Below, piece after piece: positions 1-7,585 of a stretch of 64,000 bases of DNA (position 1 is its first letter; every line of letters starts with the position of its first letter). A model generated the notes under the pieces. It did no database searches. It was not told where the DNA came from and saw only the letters and a program-made list of their open reading frames with translations. The stretch spans positions 1 through 64,000 of the forward strand of contig JAXGZS010000008.1 in the NCBI GenBank assembly GCA_040776805.1, read 5' to 3'. The position numbers and the translations under genes are program-made. The DNA comes from UBA7702 sp040776805 (GTDB lineage Bacteria > Bacillota > Dehalobacteriia > UBA7702).

Positions 1-55
1 ACCAGGTGACGCCTTTGTTGGCAAAGAGGATTATTTTTTTGCGGGCAGTGTCCAT
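1..55 (-). CDS. N-terminal fragment of an unidentified protein
   Basis: An ATG on the minus strand at 55-53 is preceded by AGAGGACCTC, a reasonable ribosome-binding site, and opens a frame that stays open to the window edge (18 codons, reading MDTARKKIILFANKGVTW). It lies 22 bases after the stop of the LTA-synthase-like gene, so it is probably the next gene of the same transcript. The fragment is basic then hydrophobic, but too short to assign a family. Confidence 0.5.
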   Translation of the reverse strand, partial: MDTARKKIILFANKGVTW

Positions 56-77
56 GAGGTCCTCTTTCTTTTGCGGT

Positions 78-1922
78 TTACGGTGTTTCCCTGAAGTTTT
101 TGCGCCAGTAATACTGCGCCTTTTGATAGTCGTTATAAAAAGCGACGTTTTTCTCCTTTAAGCGATCAGTTAAGACGCCGTCCTGTACAAAGAGACCGGT
201 GGTATGCAGGAGAGGCGTGACCTTTTTCATCTCGTCGGATAATTTTATGAATTCGTTTCCGCTCCAACCGGCCTGTTCAAAGAGTTCGTTCATTAAAAAG
301 CAAGGGCTGATGTCCTCGCCTTGCCCCACAAAGTCATTGTCCAGAGCTTCCTTGGCAGCGTTGTTGGCATAAATCAGATAAGGTGTTTCATAGTAATTGT
401 AAAATCCCTGGTTATTGCTGAAATCGAAGTCGACGCCGGCTTCCCGGTAAACATAGGAAGCGTCTCCCATCCAGGGATTATGATCCCCGAAAATGATCAG
501 TACGGCAGGTTCTTCCAGGGTATCGAGGTAATCGCTCATGGCGCAGATATTCATCACCGTGTTTTCGATTCCCGCAAAGTAATTATTCATAACATGCATG
601 GCTTTATCGGAATAACCGTTATTGACGATGTAATCGTGGTCGTAAAGAGTTTCCGTTTCCGAATAGGGGCCGTGATTTTGATAGGTGACGTTAAAACTGA
701 AATAAGGCTGCGCGGAGTCGGCGCGGAACGCTTCGTAGCGCTTTTGTAGATCGGCAAAGAAAAGGTCGTCTCTCATCATGCTGCCATTTTCCGTTTCAAA
801 GCGGTTTTCATAGAAAAAGTAATCCGCGAAACCGAGGTATTCATTGACGTTGACGCGGTTATAAAACCATTCGTAACTGGGATGACCGCCTTCGGTATAG
901 TAGCCTTGTTCGTCGAAATAACGAACATAGGAGTTGGTATCCGTGCGAAACAGGCGGTAGCAGGAGAAACCGGTTAAAAAACACCATTCCGTATCGACGG
1001 TGCCGCCGCCGAAAACATTGGTGATCAGATGACCGTGATAGCTCTTTGCTTCCAGTTCATGATAAGGGGCATAGATATCGTCAGCAAAGGTGAGGGTATC
1101 GAATTGGGAAAAGTCGTTGAAGGCTTCACACATGACGGCGAAAACGGCGATTTTTTCCTGACCAGGGATATCGTCGTAATCATATTCCTGCAAAATCTGA
1201 GCTGCCTCTTTTTCGTCATAGCCCTCCGGCGGTTTTTCAAAAGAGGATTGTATCGCGTAGAGAAAGGGATAAACAAACCCGCGGGAAATATACTGTCCCG
1301 TATCGGACCATTGGGAGATCAGCGCGAGATTTTCCGTTTTCTTATACAGTGTTTCACTGGTATACAGCGTGGGATAAATAACGGCGCCGAGAAGCAATAT
1401 GGCGACAATGCCGATCAGTCGTCCTTTGCCGCTTTTGCTGCTCTGACGGGCAAAGAAGAATAGTAAAACGGCGATGATCAGGCATAAAAGAACCGCCGTG
1501 ACGATTTTCCAGTTGAGGGTTACCGTGTAGCGCTCCATGATGGTGTTGGCTTCGGCAAAAAGCGTCAGATCCGCAGGGAGAAAAGGGTCGTCCCGCAGAA
1601 GAATCTTATAATAATTCACCAGCGACATGCCAAGGAGCAAAATTGAGGTCAGGGAAAAGCTCAGCCAAACCCGGTTGGTGATGAAGTAAAGCAGGAAAAT
1701 CAGTAAGATTACCGGGAGAATGTTCAGCAGCGGCGTATAAAAGTTGTTAAAATAGGTGAGAAACATCTCCAAAAGAAAATCGGCGGCCCCGAAATACATG
1801 CTGAGGAGGCCGATGATGATGCCGCCGCAGAGCAAAACGATTACGGTGTAAACGCTATGGCAGAGATTTTTGGCGCCGCAATGCTTTTCCAGTGCGCTTT
1901 CAATGAAATAATACTTTTTCAT
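78..1922 (-). CDS. LTA synthase-like membrane sulfatase/phosphoglycerol transferase
   Basis: A 614-residue protein with about five hydrophobic segments in the first 195 residues followed by an extracellular alkaline-phosphatase/sulfatase-fold domain. Visible catalytic features are the metal-binding Glu near 266 (MCEAFND), the nucleophile Thr near 308 in GGGTVDTEWCFLTG, His near 417 (NHGPY) and the Asp-His pair near 480 (FGDHNPW). This layout is that of LtaS-type enzymes, which move glycerol-phosphate from phosphatidylglycerol onto glycolipid or other envelope acceptors. No good ribosome-binding site precedes the ATG, so the exact start is less certain. A paralogue lies at 12390-14231. The exact acceptor (lipoteichoic acid or another glycan) cannot be read from the sequence. 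Confidence 0.88.
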   Translation of the reverse strand: MKKYYFIESALEKHCGAKNLCHSVYTVIVLLCGGIIIGLLSMYFGAADFLLEMFLTYFNNFYTPLLNILPVILLIFLLYFITNRVWLSFSLTSILLLGMSLVNYYKILLRDDPFLPADLTLFAEANTIMERYTVTLNWKIVTAVLLCLIIAVLLFFFARQSSKSGKGRLIGIVAILLLGAVIYPTLYTSETLYKKTENLALISQWSDTGQYISRGFVYPFLYAIQSSFEKPPEGYDEKEAAQILQEYDYDDIPGQEKIAVFAVMCEAFNDFSQFDTLTFADDIYAPYHELEAKSYHGHLITNVFGGGTVDTEWCFLTGFSCYRLFRTDTNSYVRYFDEQGYYTEGGHPSYEWFYNRVNVNEYLGFADYFFYENRFETENGSMMRDDLFFADLQKRYEAFRADSAQPYFSFNVTYQNHGPYSETETLYDHDYIVNNGYSDKAMHVMNNYFAGIENTVMNICAMSDYLDTLEEPAVLIIFGDHNPWMGDASYVYREAGVDFDFSNNQGFYNYYETPYLIYANNAAKEALDNDFVGQGEDISPCFLMNELFEQAGWSGNEFIKLSDEMKKVTPLLHTTGLFVQDGVLTDRLKEKNVAFYNDYQKAQYYWRKNFRETP

Positions 1923-1968
1923 GTTGTGGTGTGCTTTCGTTTTATAGGATGATAGAAAGAATCAATGG

Positions 1969-2011
1969 GCAGCAAACCTTTGTTTTGACAAATGTGGTTT
2001 GCTGCTTTTTT
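1969..2011 (+). terminator. Terminator-like hairpin, plus orientation, no gene in front
   Basis: GCAGCAAACC (1969-1978) pairs with GGTTTGCTGC (1996-2005), extended inside by TTTGT/ACAAA, and is followed by T6 on the plus strand. It sits between marR and the LTA-synthase-like gene, which both run on the minus strand. In that direction the stem is not followed by a T tract. Its role is therefore unclear. Confidence 0.5.
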
Positions 2012-2099
2012 CGTAGATTCGTGGCATCAAGAAGATCTTTTAGCCCGGCAAAGAGGGGCGGTTTTTTATCGCCGGCACCGTGGTTGCTCTTTCGGTATG

Positions 2100-2495
2100 T
2101 TAAAAGGAAATGCTTTCGCCGGGGAAAAAGGTAGCTTCCGTCATCGTTTCGATATGTCTAACCACGGCGATCACAACGGCGCGGGAGGCGGCGTTTAGCC
2201 GGTAATGGACGACGCGTCTGTCGTGTTCGTCGGTTTTCCCGGAGATGTAGCCTTCCTGTCGCAGTTTCTCGCAGGCCTTGCTGACCACGCCCTTGGTTTT
2301 TCCGATCGTTGAACACAGTTTCGTAACGGAATCGCAGGCGGGATAGTGAGTCAAAGACAGCAGGATTTCCGTTTCCAAAAGAGAAATCCCGTAAGGCTTG
2401 ACGGCGTTTTTCAGTCCCTCCTGATATCGATGGATGAAACGCGTGGTAGTCCAATGGAATTGAATGAAATCGGGAATTTTCTTTGACTTGGTCAT
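2100..2495 (-). CDS. MarR-family transcriptional regulator
   Basis: A 131-residue winged-helix protein of the MarR family. The core reads ISLLETEILLSL, then the recognition helix region TKLCSTIGKTKGVVSKACEK and the wing TDEHDRRVVHYRL, which carries the conserved D-x-R-R of the family. The frame is open further upstream, but a sigma-A promoter (2544-2572) lies within that extension and AAAGGAG sits 5 bases before the ATG at 2495, so I chose this start; an adjacent ATG at 2498 is the alternative. MarR proteins bind as dimers and usually repress their own gene and a neighbour; the gene downstream is the LTA-synthase-like enzyme. The ligand is unknown. Confidence 0.85.
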   Translation of the reverse strand: MTKSKKIPDFIQFHWTTTRFIHRYQEGLKNAVKPYGISLLETEILLSLTHYPACDSVTKLCSTIGKTKGVVSKACEKLRQEGYISGKTDEHDRRVVHYRLNAASRAVVIAVVRHIETMTEATFFPGESISF

Positions 2496-2543
2496 CATGG
2501 CTCCTTTTGTCGATAAAGAAAAAAGATGGTTTCTTTCAACAAC

Positions 2544-2572
2544 ATTATACTGCCGAATGAGGCTGGAATCAA
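2544..2572 (-). promoter_or_regulatory. Sigma-A promoter of the marR gene
   Basis: On the minus strand TTGATT (2572-2567) and a perfect TATAAT (2549-2544) are separated by 17 bases. It lies about 50 bases upstream of the chosen ATG and inside the longer open frame, so it decides the start of the MarR gene. Confidence 0.75.
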
Positions 2573-2590
2573 TATGCAAAATATTTGCAA

Positions 2591-2644
2591 AAAATGAAAA
2601 AAAGGTGTCTCGGAAGGTATAAAAATACCTTCCGAGACACCTTT
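2591..2644 (-). terminator. Intrinsic terminator of the GNAT gene
   Basis: A perfect 20-bp stem (2601-2620 with 2625-2644, loop AAAA) is followed in the minus direction by a T-rich tract (TTTTCATTTTTT). It lies about 100 bases after the acetyltransferase stop and insulates it from the marR promoter. Confidence 0.9.
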
Positions 2645-2743
2645 ATGCTCTTGTCAACATTTGCTGTGGGGCAAAGCCTCCACTCTGGGATGGTATTATT
2701 TTCTGTCACGGTTTCCTCTCGAAAAGTCAAGAGACATCGAAGT

Positions 2744-3250
2744 TCATTCCTTGATCAGCGCATACAATTCTGTATCCACAATTTTCCCGTTTTTGTAGGC
2801 GTTTTTCCGCATGGTACCTTCTCGAACGAATCCAGCTTTTTCTAAAATCCGGCAGGAACTGGTATTGTAGGCATAGGGAATACCGAAAATGCGGATGATA
2901 TCCGTATGTTCAAATATATAGGCGCAGGCCTCCTTTACTGCCTTGGAACCAATGCCCTTGCCCCACCATTGCTCGGCAATAAAATAACCGATCTCACCGG
3001 TAAAACGGTGGACGTTATCTTTGCGAAGGATGGTCATACTGCCCACCGCCGCGTCGTCAACGGTGATGGCCCAGGCATATTGGCTGCCTTTTTTCCTTTT
3101 GCGCAAGGCGCTGATGTATGCTTTCGCGTCTTCGATTTTATAGGGATAGGGCAAACCGTCTCTCAAATTATCCTGAACTTTTTTATTGTTTATGGCGTCG
3201 GCAAGGTTTTTCGCATCCGCCATGCGCCAGGGGCGTATTTTAATCTCCAT
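2744..3250 (-). CDS. GNAT-family N-acetyltransferase, RimJ/RimL-like
   Basis: A 168-residue acetyl-CoA-dependent N-acetyltransferase. It opens with IRPWRMADAKNLADAINNK, typical of the RimJ/RimL-like group, has the acetyl-CoA pyrophosphate loop in EQWWGKGIGSKAVKEA near residue 100, and ends with the family's NTSSCRILEKAGFVREG motif, which forms the last strand and helix. The ATG at 3250 follows AAAGGAG with 6 bases between; an upstream in-frame ATG lacks such a site. The gene stands alone between two terminators. The substrate (ribosomal protein N-terminus, small amine or peptide) cannot be deduced. Confidence 0.88.
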   Translation of the reverse strand: MEIKIRPWRMADAKNLADAINNKKVQDNLRDGLPYPYKIEDAKAYISALRKRKKGSQYAWAITVDDAAVGSMTILRKDNVHRFTGEIGYFIAEQWWGKGIGSKAVKEACAYIFEHTDIIRIFGIPYAYNTSSCRILEKAGFVREGTMRKNAYKNGKIVDTELYALIKE

Positions 3251-3377
3251 GCTGGTCTCCTTTATTGAACTGGGGGAACCCACGTTTTTCTTATTGTCCG
3301 GTGGATCACGTGTTCTCTGCCGTTATTTTAACATCATATTCGTATTTTTATCAATATGCATTCGTGCAATCTTGCAG

Positions 3378-3410
3378 AAAACCGGTTTCCGATTTAAAAT
3401 CAGAAACCGG
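3378..3410 (-). terminator. Terminator after the HlyIII gene
   Basis: CCGGTTTC (3382-3389) pairs with GAAACCGG (3403-3410), with GATT/AATC extending the stem inward. In the minus direction TTTT follows; in the plus direction CCCC then T6 follows, so it could act both ways. Confidence 0.7.
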
Positions 3411-3475
3411 CCCCTTTTTTGCGGAGCTTCTTAAAATGGTAACGGCGTTATGCTGCGGCGCTTGTGTTATGACAC

Positions 3476-4147
3476 TCAAATGACGTATTGCAAGATGCAA
3501 ACAGCCTGTAAAACACAGGCGATATCGACAAAGATATGAAAAACGGAGTGGATGTATTTTTTCTTTTTGCCGATCACATAAAGGACGGCGCCGATGGTAT
3601 AGATGATACCACCGGATAGCAGCCACCAAAAACCGTTCCAGGTGATTGCCTCGATGGTCGGTTTGATGGCGATCACGATCAGCCAGCCCATGGCCAAATA
3701 GCAGAACATGGAGAATTTGGCGTATTTTTTCAAGTCGATGGCTGTCAGTGTAATCGCCAAAACAGCGACACCCCATTCGAGGCCGAAAATTACCCAAGAC
3801 AGCAGCGGTTGGACCGGGCGGATTGCCGATAGCAGCACCGGCGTATAGGTACCGGCGATCAACAGATAAATCGTACAGTGGTCGATGGCCCGCATGACTT
3901 TTTTTGCCGTACAGGTTCGCATACCGTGGTAGATACTGGAGACGGAAAAAAGGCCGATGATGGAAGCGCCGTAAATGATGCTGCCCGCTACCGCCCAGGG
4001 GTCATGCTGCGGCAAAGAGAGAACGAGACCGTAAACGAGAATGATGATACCGAGGACGATGCCGAAAATATGCGTGGCCATATTGGTCCATTCCTCTCCC
4101 CGGGTGTAATTGGGCAGTTCTCTTTCTTTGAAGGGAATACGTTTCAT
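3476..4147 (-). CDS. Hemolysin III family (PAQR-type) membrane protein
   Basis: A 223-residue integral membrane protein with about seven hydrophobic segments. The N-terminus reads ELPNYTRGEEWTNMATHIFGI; the His of NMATHIFG, the conserved SSIYHG and a C-terminal HSVFHIFVD are the family's likely metal-binding histidine/serine set, as in PAQR hydrolases. Homologues are called hemolysin III, although in bacteria the role seems to be in membrane lipid homeostasis. It begins 32 bases after the second DegV gene with no terminator between, so it is probably the third gene of that operon. The ribosome-binding site is weak (GGCGGT). Confidence 0.87.
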   Translation of the reverse strand: MKRIPFKERELPNYTRGEEWTNMATHIFGIVLGIIILVYGLVLSLPQHDPWAVAGSIIYGASIIGLFSVSSIYHGMRTCTAKKVMRAIDHCTIYLLIAGTYTPVLLSAIRPVQPLLSWVIFGLEWGVAVLAITLTAIDLKKYAKFSMFCYLAMGWLIVIAIKPTIEAITWNGFWWLLSGGIIYTIGAVLYVIGKKKKYIHSVFHIFVDIACVLQAVCILQYVI

Positions 4148-4179
4148 GTTACCGCCGTTTCTATTTCTGATTTTCTCAT

Positions 4180-5046
4180 TTATCGGTGAATTCCGTAAAA
4201 AAACAGAGCAATGGCGCCGGGCCCCGCGTGGGAACCGGTGACCGGTTCAAAGTAATCGATTTGGATTTCTCCCTGTTGCCCCATGTCCCGGATCTTTTGC
4301 GCCAGCAGTTTTGCATCGTCCAAACTGTCTCCATGGACGATGCCCACGGGGGCATGAAGATCGGAGACGAGTTCGTAATATTTGCCGGCCAAGGCATTGA
4401 GGGCCTTTTTTCTGCCCCGGACTTTGTGGTTTAAGACGATTTTGCCGTGGTCATCCCCCATTAAAATCGGTTTGATATGCAGAATATTGCCGACAAGGGC
4501 CGCCGCGCCGGAAAGGCGACCGCCTCTTTTTAGATAGATCAAGTCTTCTACCGTAAAATACTGGCAGATTGATTCGGCTTTCTTTTCTGTGAGAGATACG
4601 ACTTTTTCAAAAGAGAGCCCCTTCTCTTTGAGGGACACCGCGTATTGTACCAGCAATCCTTCGGCCAAAGACGCTGCTTTTGTATCGATGACGGCGATCT
4701 TTCGCTCCGGATAACGGCTTTTGAGTTCTTCTTTGGCCAAAGTCGCGGCGTGATACGTGCCGCTGACTCCGCTGGAGATCGAGATAAAGATGATATCGTA
4801 TCCCGCCTCAAGGTTCCTCGCAAAGGCCTCGCTAAAAGCGTGTGTATTGATCATGGAGGTGTGGACGTCTTCGCCGCGGCGCATAGCCTCATAAAACGGT
4901 TTGCCGGCAAAGGCCGCGGCGTGGTCTTCCGGTCGCGGATATTCCACATCGCCGATGGTATAGTGGAGGGGAATGACTGTAAGGTCATGTTTTTCGACGT
5001 AATCAGGAGATAGATTCGCCGGCGTATCGGTGTAGATTTTATACAT
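4180..5046 (-). CDS. DegV-family fatty-acid-binding protein (second of a tandem pair)
   Basis: A 288-residue cytosolic protein with the two-domain DegV fold: a Rossmann-like N-terminal part beginning MYKIYTDTPANLS, the family motif SISSGVSGTYHAA near residue 95, LKRGGRLSGAAA near 173 and the C-terminal GSHAGPGAIALFFYG. DegV/FakB proteins hold one fatty acid, and FakB forms present it to FakA for phosphorylation and phospholipid synthesis. No fakA lies in this window. The ATG directly abuts the TAA of the preceding DegV gene, so the two are translationally coupled. Fatty-acid preference cannot be predicted. Confidence 0.92.
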   Translation of the reverse strand: MYKIYTDTPANLSPDYVEKHDLTVIPLHYTIGDVEYPRPEDHAAAFAGKPFYEAMRRGEDVHTSMINTHAFSEAFARNLEAGYDIIFISISSGVSGTYHAATLAKEELKSRYPERKIAVIDTKAASLAEGLLVQYAVSLKEKGLSFEKVVSLTEKKAESICQYFTVEDLIYLKRGGRLSGAAALVGNILHIKPILMGDDHGKIVLNHKVRGRKKALNALAGKYYELVSDLHAPVGIVHGDSLDDAKLLAQKIRDMGQQGEIQIDYFEPVTGSHAGPGAIALFFYGIHR

Positions 5047-5934
5047 TTATTCAGTCCTTTCCTCGCCCCAGAAAAACAAAGCGACCGTACCGGGGCCGGT
5101 ATGACTACCGATCGTTGTACCAATATTGTTGATCAAAACCTTGCCGTTCAAATGAGAGAAGCGCTCCTCCACAAGATCCGCGACATTTCTGGCATCATCG
5201 TAGCAGGCGGATTGAGAAATATAACATTTTCCGTCATAGTCCAGACCTTTTTTGGCGTATTTTTCCATGCGGTCGACGATTTCATGGATGACTCGTTTTT
5301 TGGTGCGAATTTTGGCCCGGGGGATCAATCTGCCAAGCTGATCCATGTTCAGCAGCGGACAAATACTGAGAACGCTGCCAAGCATACCCGCGGTTTTGGA
5401 AATGCGGCCGCCCTTCACGTAGAAGGTGAGATCGCTGGAAAAGAACCAGTGATGCAGGTGCAGTTTATGCGCTTCGGCCCAATGGTACAGATCTTCGATG
5501 TCCATGCCGTCGTCTCTTAAATCGGCCAGCGTGTCCATGATCAGGCCGTAGCCGGAGGAAGCGCCCAAAGAATCCACCACATAGATTTTCCGTTCCGGAA
5601 AGCGTTCTCTGGCGATCATTGCCGCGTTTTGCGCGGAGTGGTAGGTGCCGGAGATGCCGGAGGACAAGGAAATGTGGAGAATATCGCGGCCTTGCTCCAG
5701 AAATTTGGTGAAGTAATCGAGAAATTCGGCAATATTGATTTGTGAGGTTCGCGTTTCAGCGCCATCGGTCATGGCCTGATAGAAGCGGTCGAAGGGGATG
5801 GATTGACCCAGATCGTCTAAGTATTCGACGCCGTCCAGCGAGAAATGCATGCAGATATAGGAAATATCTCTGCGCTCAAGATGTTCTTTGGCCAAATCCG
5901 CAGTGGAACAACAGCTCAAGATAAAGTTGCTCAT
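5047..5934 (-). CDS. DegV-family fatty-acid-binding protein (first of a tandem pair)
   Basis: A 295-residue paralogue of the next gene. It has SLSSGISGTYHSAQNAA near residue 93, FYVKGGRISKTAGML near 170 and GSHTGPGTVALFFWG at the C-terminus, all family signatures. The start ATG at 5934 follows an AAAGGAG site and a plausible promoter. The expected role is fatty-acid binding for a FakA-type kinase. Adjacent DegV genes are commonly specialised for different acyl chains, but this is an inference from the family, not something the sequence proves here. Confidence 0.92.
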   Translation of the reverse strand: MSNFILSCCSTADLAKEHLERRDISYICMHFSLDGVEYLDDLGQSIPFDRFYQAMTDGAETRTSQINIAEFLDYFTKFLEQGRDILHISLSSGISGTYHSAQNAAMIARERFPERKIYVVDSLGASSGYGLIMDTLADLRDDGMDIEDLYHWAEAHKLHLHHWFFSSDLTFYVKGGRISKTAGMLGSVLSICPLLNMDQLGRLIPRAKIRTKKRVIHEIVDRMEKYAKKGLDYDGKCYISQSACYDDARNVADLVEERFSHLNGKVLINNIGTTIGSHTGPGTVALFFWGEERTE

Positions 5935-5982
5935 GGTATTCTCCTTTGATTGCAGATAGGATGTGCTTGTGTTGATGTTTTC

Positions 5983-6011
5983 ATCTTACGTTTCCTGCTG
6001 TTTTTCCGCAA
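5983..6011 (-). promoter_or_regulatory. Probable promoter of the degV-degV-hlyIII operon
   Basis: Minus strand: TTGCGG (6011-6006), 17-base spacer, TAAGAT (5988-5983), about 50 bases before the first DegV ATG. Confidence 0.5.
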
Positions 6012-6040
6012 CCTACTTTTTAAATTTTGAGTTCTCCTGC

Positions 6041-6083
6041 AAAAAACAAGGGCGTAGAATCGCGTGTTTCGCGTTCTACGCCC
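6041..6083 (-). terminator. Terminator of the XRE regulator gene
   Basis: GGGCGTAGAA then CGCG (6050-6064) pairs with CGCG then TTCTACGCCC (6070-6083), with one bulged base. In the minus direction it is followed by TTGTTTTTT. It lies just past the stop at 6111. Confidence 0.85.
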
Positions 6084-6110
6084 GGTATATTCAGATCTAC
6101 GAATGGTAGA

Positions 6111-6707
6111 TTATGCCTGCTTGTTGCGTTTTCTGATTTTAAAACTAAGAAAAACCACGAGTTCCGCGGGGATCACGACGAGAAACAGCTGCCAGGGTTG
6201 ATATTCGATCAAAGCGATATAGATGATGGCGATGATGCAGAATACCAAAGAAGCCACGATCAACAAATTGTTCTTGCCGCCGTTCCAAATAGAATTTAAG
6301 ACCAAAAGGGTGATGAGGGAAACCGGTACGGCGTAAGCGAAAACGGACCATTCGATGGAACCCAATACCCAAAAGATCACGAAAATCAGTACGGCCAAGG
6401 TACCGATGCCGGCAATGGAAACCATGGTAATAAAAAAGCTGTCGTATTTGGTTTCGCGGCTTTGCTTTTTGACGGAGAGGGGATCTTCCCACTGGTCGTG
6501 GTTGGAGAGCAGATGATCAACGGAAACCCCGAAAATGGTGCCGAGCTGTTTGAGTACAAAAGCGTCGGGGATGGATTCGGCCCGCTCCCACTTGGATATG
6601 GTTTTGTCTGAATAATTCAGCTTTTCGCCCAGTTCGACTTGGGTCATCCCCCCTTTGGTGCGGAGCTTAATCAGATTGCTGGCAAAAATGAGCTTCAGTT
6701 CATCCAT
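6111..6707 (-). CDS. Membrane-anchored XRE-family helix-turn-helix regulator
   Basis: A 198-residue protein with an N-terminal Cro/CI-type HTH (MTQVELGEKLNYSDKTISKWERAESIPDA, residues about 20-48) and then four hydrophobic segments between about residues 88 and 192. This HTH-plus-membrane layout suggests a DNA-binding protein tethered to the membrane that could sense membrane state. The ATG at 6707 follows GGAGGTGGAAAA; a longer frame upstream has no such site. It is monocistronic with its own terminator. Its target genes and signal are unknown; the first divergent feature upstream is the tRNA-Ala gene. Confidence 0.85.
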   Translation of the reverse strand: MDELKLIFASNLIKLRTKGGMTQVELGEKLNYSDKTISKWERAESIPDAFVLKQLGTIFGVSVDHLLSNHDQWEDPLSVKKQSRETKYDSFFITMVSIAGIGTLAVLIFVIFWVLGSIEWSVFAYAVPVSLITLLVLNSIWNGGKNNLLIVASLVFCIIAIIYIALIEYQPWQLFLVVIPAELVVFLSFKIRKRNKQA

Positions 6708-6978
6708 TTTTCCACCTCCATACTCTAATATTTTATGATGAAAGCCCAAAGGACGCAAGGGGTTTTTTCCGGGATTGCTTCCTTTATGATTGTTGGAAAA
6801 AGGAAAGGGGAGTCTTTCTTTCTCTATCATATCATTGAACGTATCATATTTCCAGCTTGAACCAAAAAAATCTGATTTATCTTATATCAAGGGGAAAGCC
6901 TGAATGAAAGCGGGTGGTAACGGGGAAAAAAGAAAAAAGGAAAAAACGCGGAAAGTATAATATTTTAGGAAAAACCAT

Positions 6979-7007
6979 TTGACATTTCGGCTAAATTCTT
7001 TTATAAT
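6979..7007 (+). promoter_or_regulatory. Consensus sigma-A promoter of tRNA-Ala
   Basis: TTGACA (6979-6984), exactly 17 bases, TATAAT (7002-7007); the tRNA 5' end begins 13 bases later. This is a full consensus match, as expected of a strong stable-RNA promoter. Confidence 0.92.
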
Positions 7008-7020
7008 AAGAAAGTCGCTT

Positions 7021-7096
<76 letters not shown>

Positions 7097-7100
7097 CGAT

Positions 7101-7135
7101 AAAGCCCATAAACATGATGTTTATGGGCTTTTTTT
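7101..7135 (+). terminator. Terminator of the tRNA-Ala transcript
   Basis: A 14-bp stem AAAGCCCATAAACA (7101-7114) / TGTTTATGGGCTTT (7118-7131) with a three-base loop, running into a seven-base T tract. Confidence 0.93.
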
Positions 7136-7480
7136 GTGCATTTTTATATTGACCATGGCTCCCCTGGGAGCGCGCGCGGTGTGCATCCGTGAGGCTTAAT
7201 GGTTCAGGACGTATGGCCGAACTTTTTGTTTGTGGTATGATGTTTTTCTAAACCAAAAGACCCTTTTTACCATAATGGTAGAGGGTGTCTCTTTTTTTTC
7301 GCCGGTAGCCATAATATTCCCCCCCTATAGATGGGCATTCTTTCATGATCATTTATGCTGATGGGACGAATTAAGTGAATTTTCATTTTAAAACCCGTAT
7401 TCTTAGGATCTTTTATATATCCCTAATATTCATACGGTGATTGCTTGCAGCGAATCATTTGATCGGGAATCTATCCCGGT
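7136..7480. other. Gene-free AT-rich interval with one terminator-like hairpin
   Basis: No convincing frame is present on either strand. The one structured element is at 7261-7299: CCC and TACC pair with GGTA and GGG around ATAAT, followed by TGTCTC and a run of eight T. It could be a second terminator behind the tRNA. Otherwise I see nothing that can be named. Confidence 0.5.
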
Positions 7481-7509
7481 AACAAACGATAGCTCCCCGG
7501 CATATGATA
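7481..7509 (+). promoter_or_regulatory. Possible sigma-K-type promoter
   Basis: AACA (7481-7484), 16 bases, CATATGATA (7501-7509) fits the sigma-K pattern mACm-N16-CATAnnnTA used in the mother cell late in sporulation. It lies 76 bases before the ATG of the cysteine-rich protein. The motif is short, so a chance match is possible. Confidence 0.35.
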
Positions 7510-7585
7510 CTAACAGAGGTTGCCTTATGAGACCTTTGCTTTTAAGGAGCAACTACATTAATTCGTTTAGAGAGGTGGAAATTTT

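Noticed and set aside
2496..2579. N-terminal extension of the MarR gene
   Set aside because: The extension contains the -35 and -10 boxes; a good ribosome-binding site lies before the ATG at 2495.
6905..6925. T-box-like sequence GCGGGTGGTAACGGG
   Set aside because: The T-box consensus needs GGTGGnACCGCG followed by a terminator and a synthetase or amino-acid gene. The core is interrupted and a tRNA gene with its own promoter follows.
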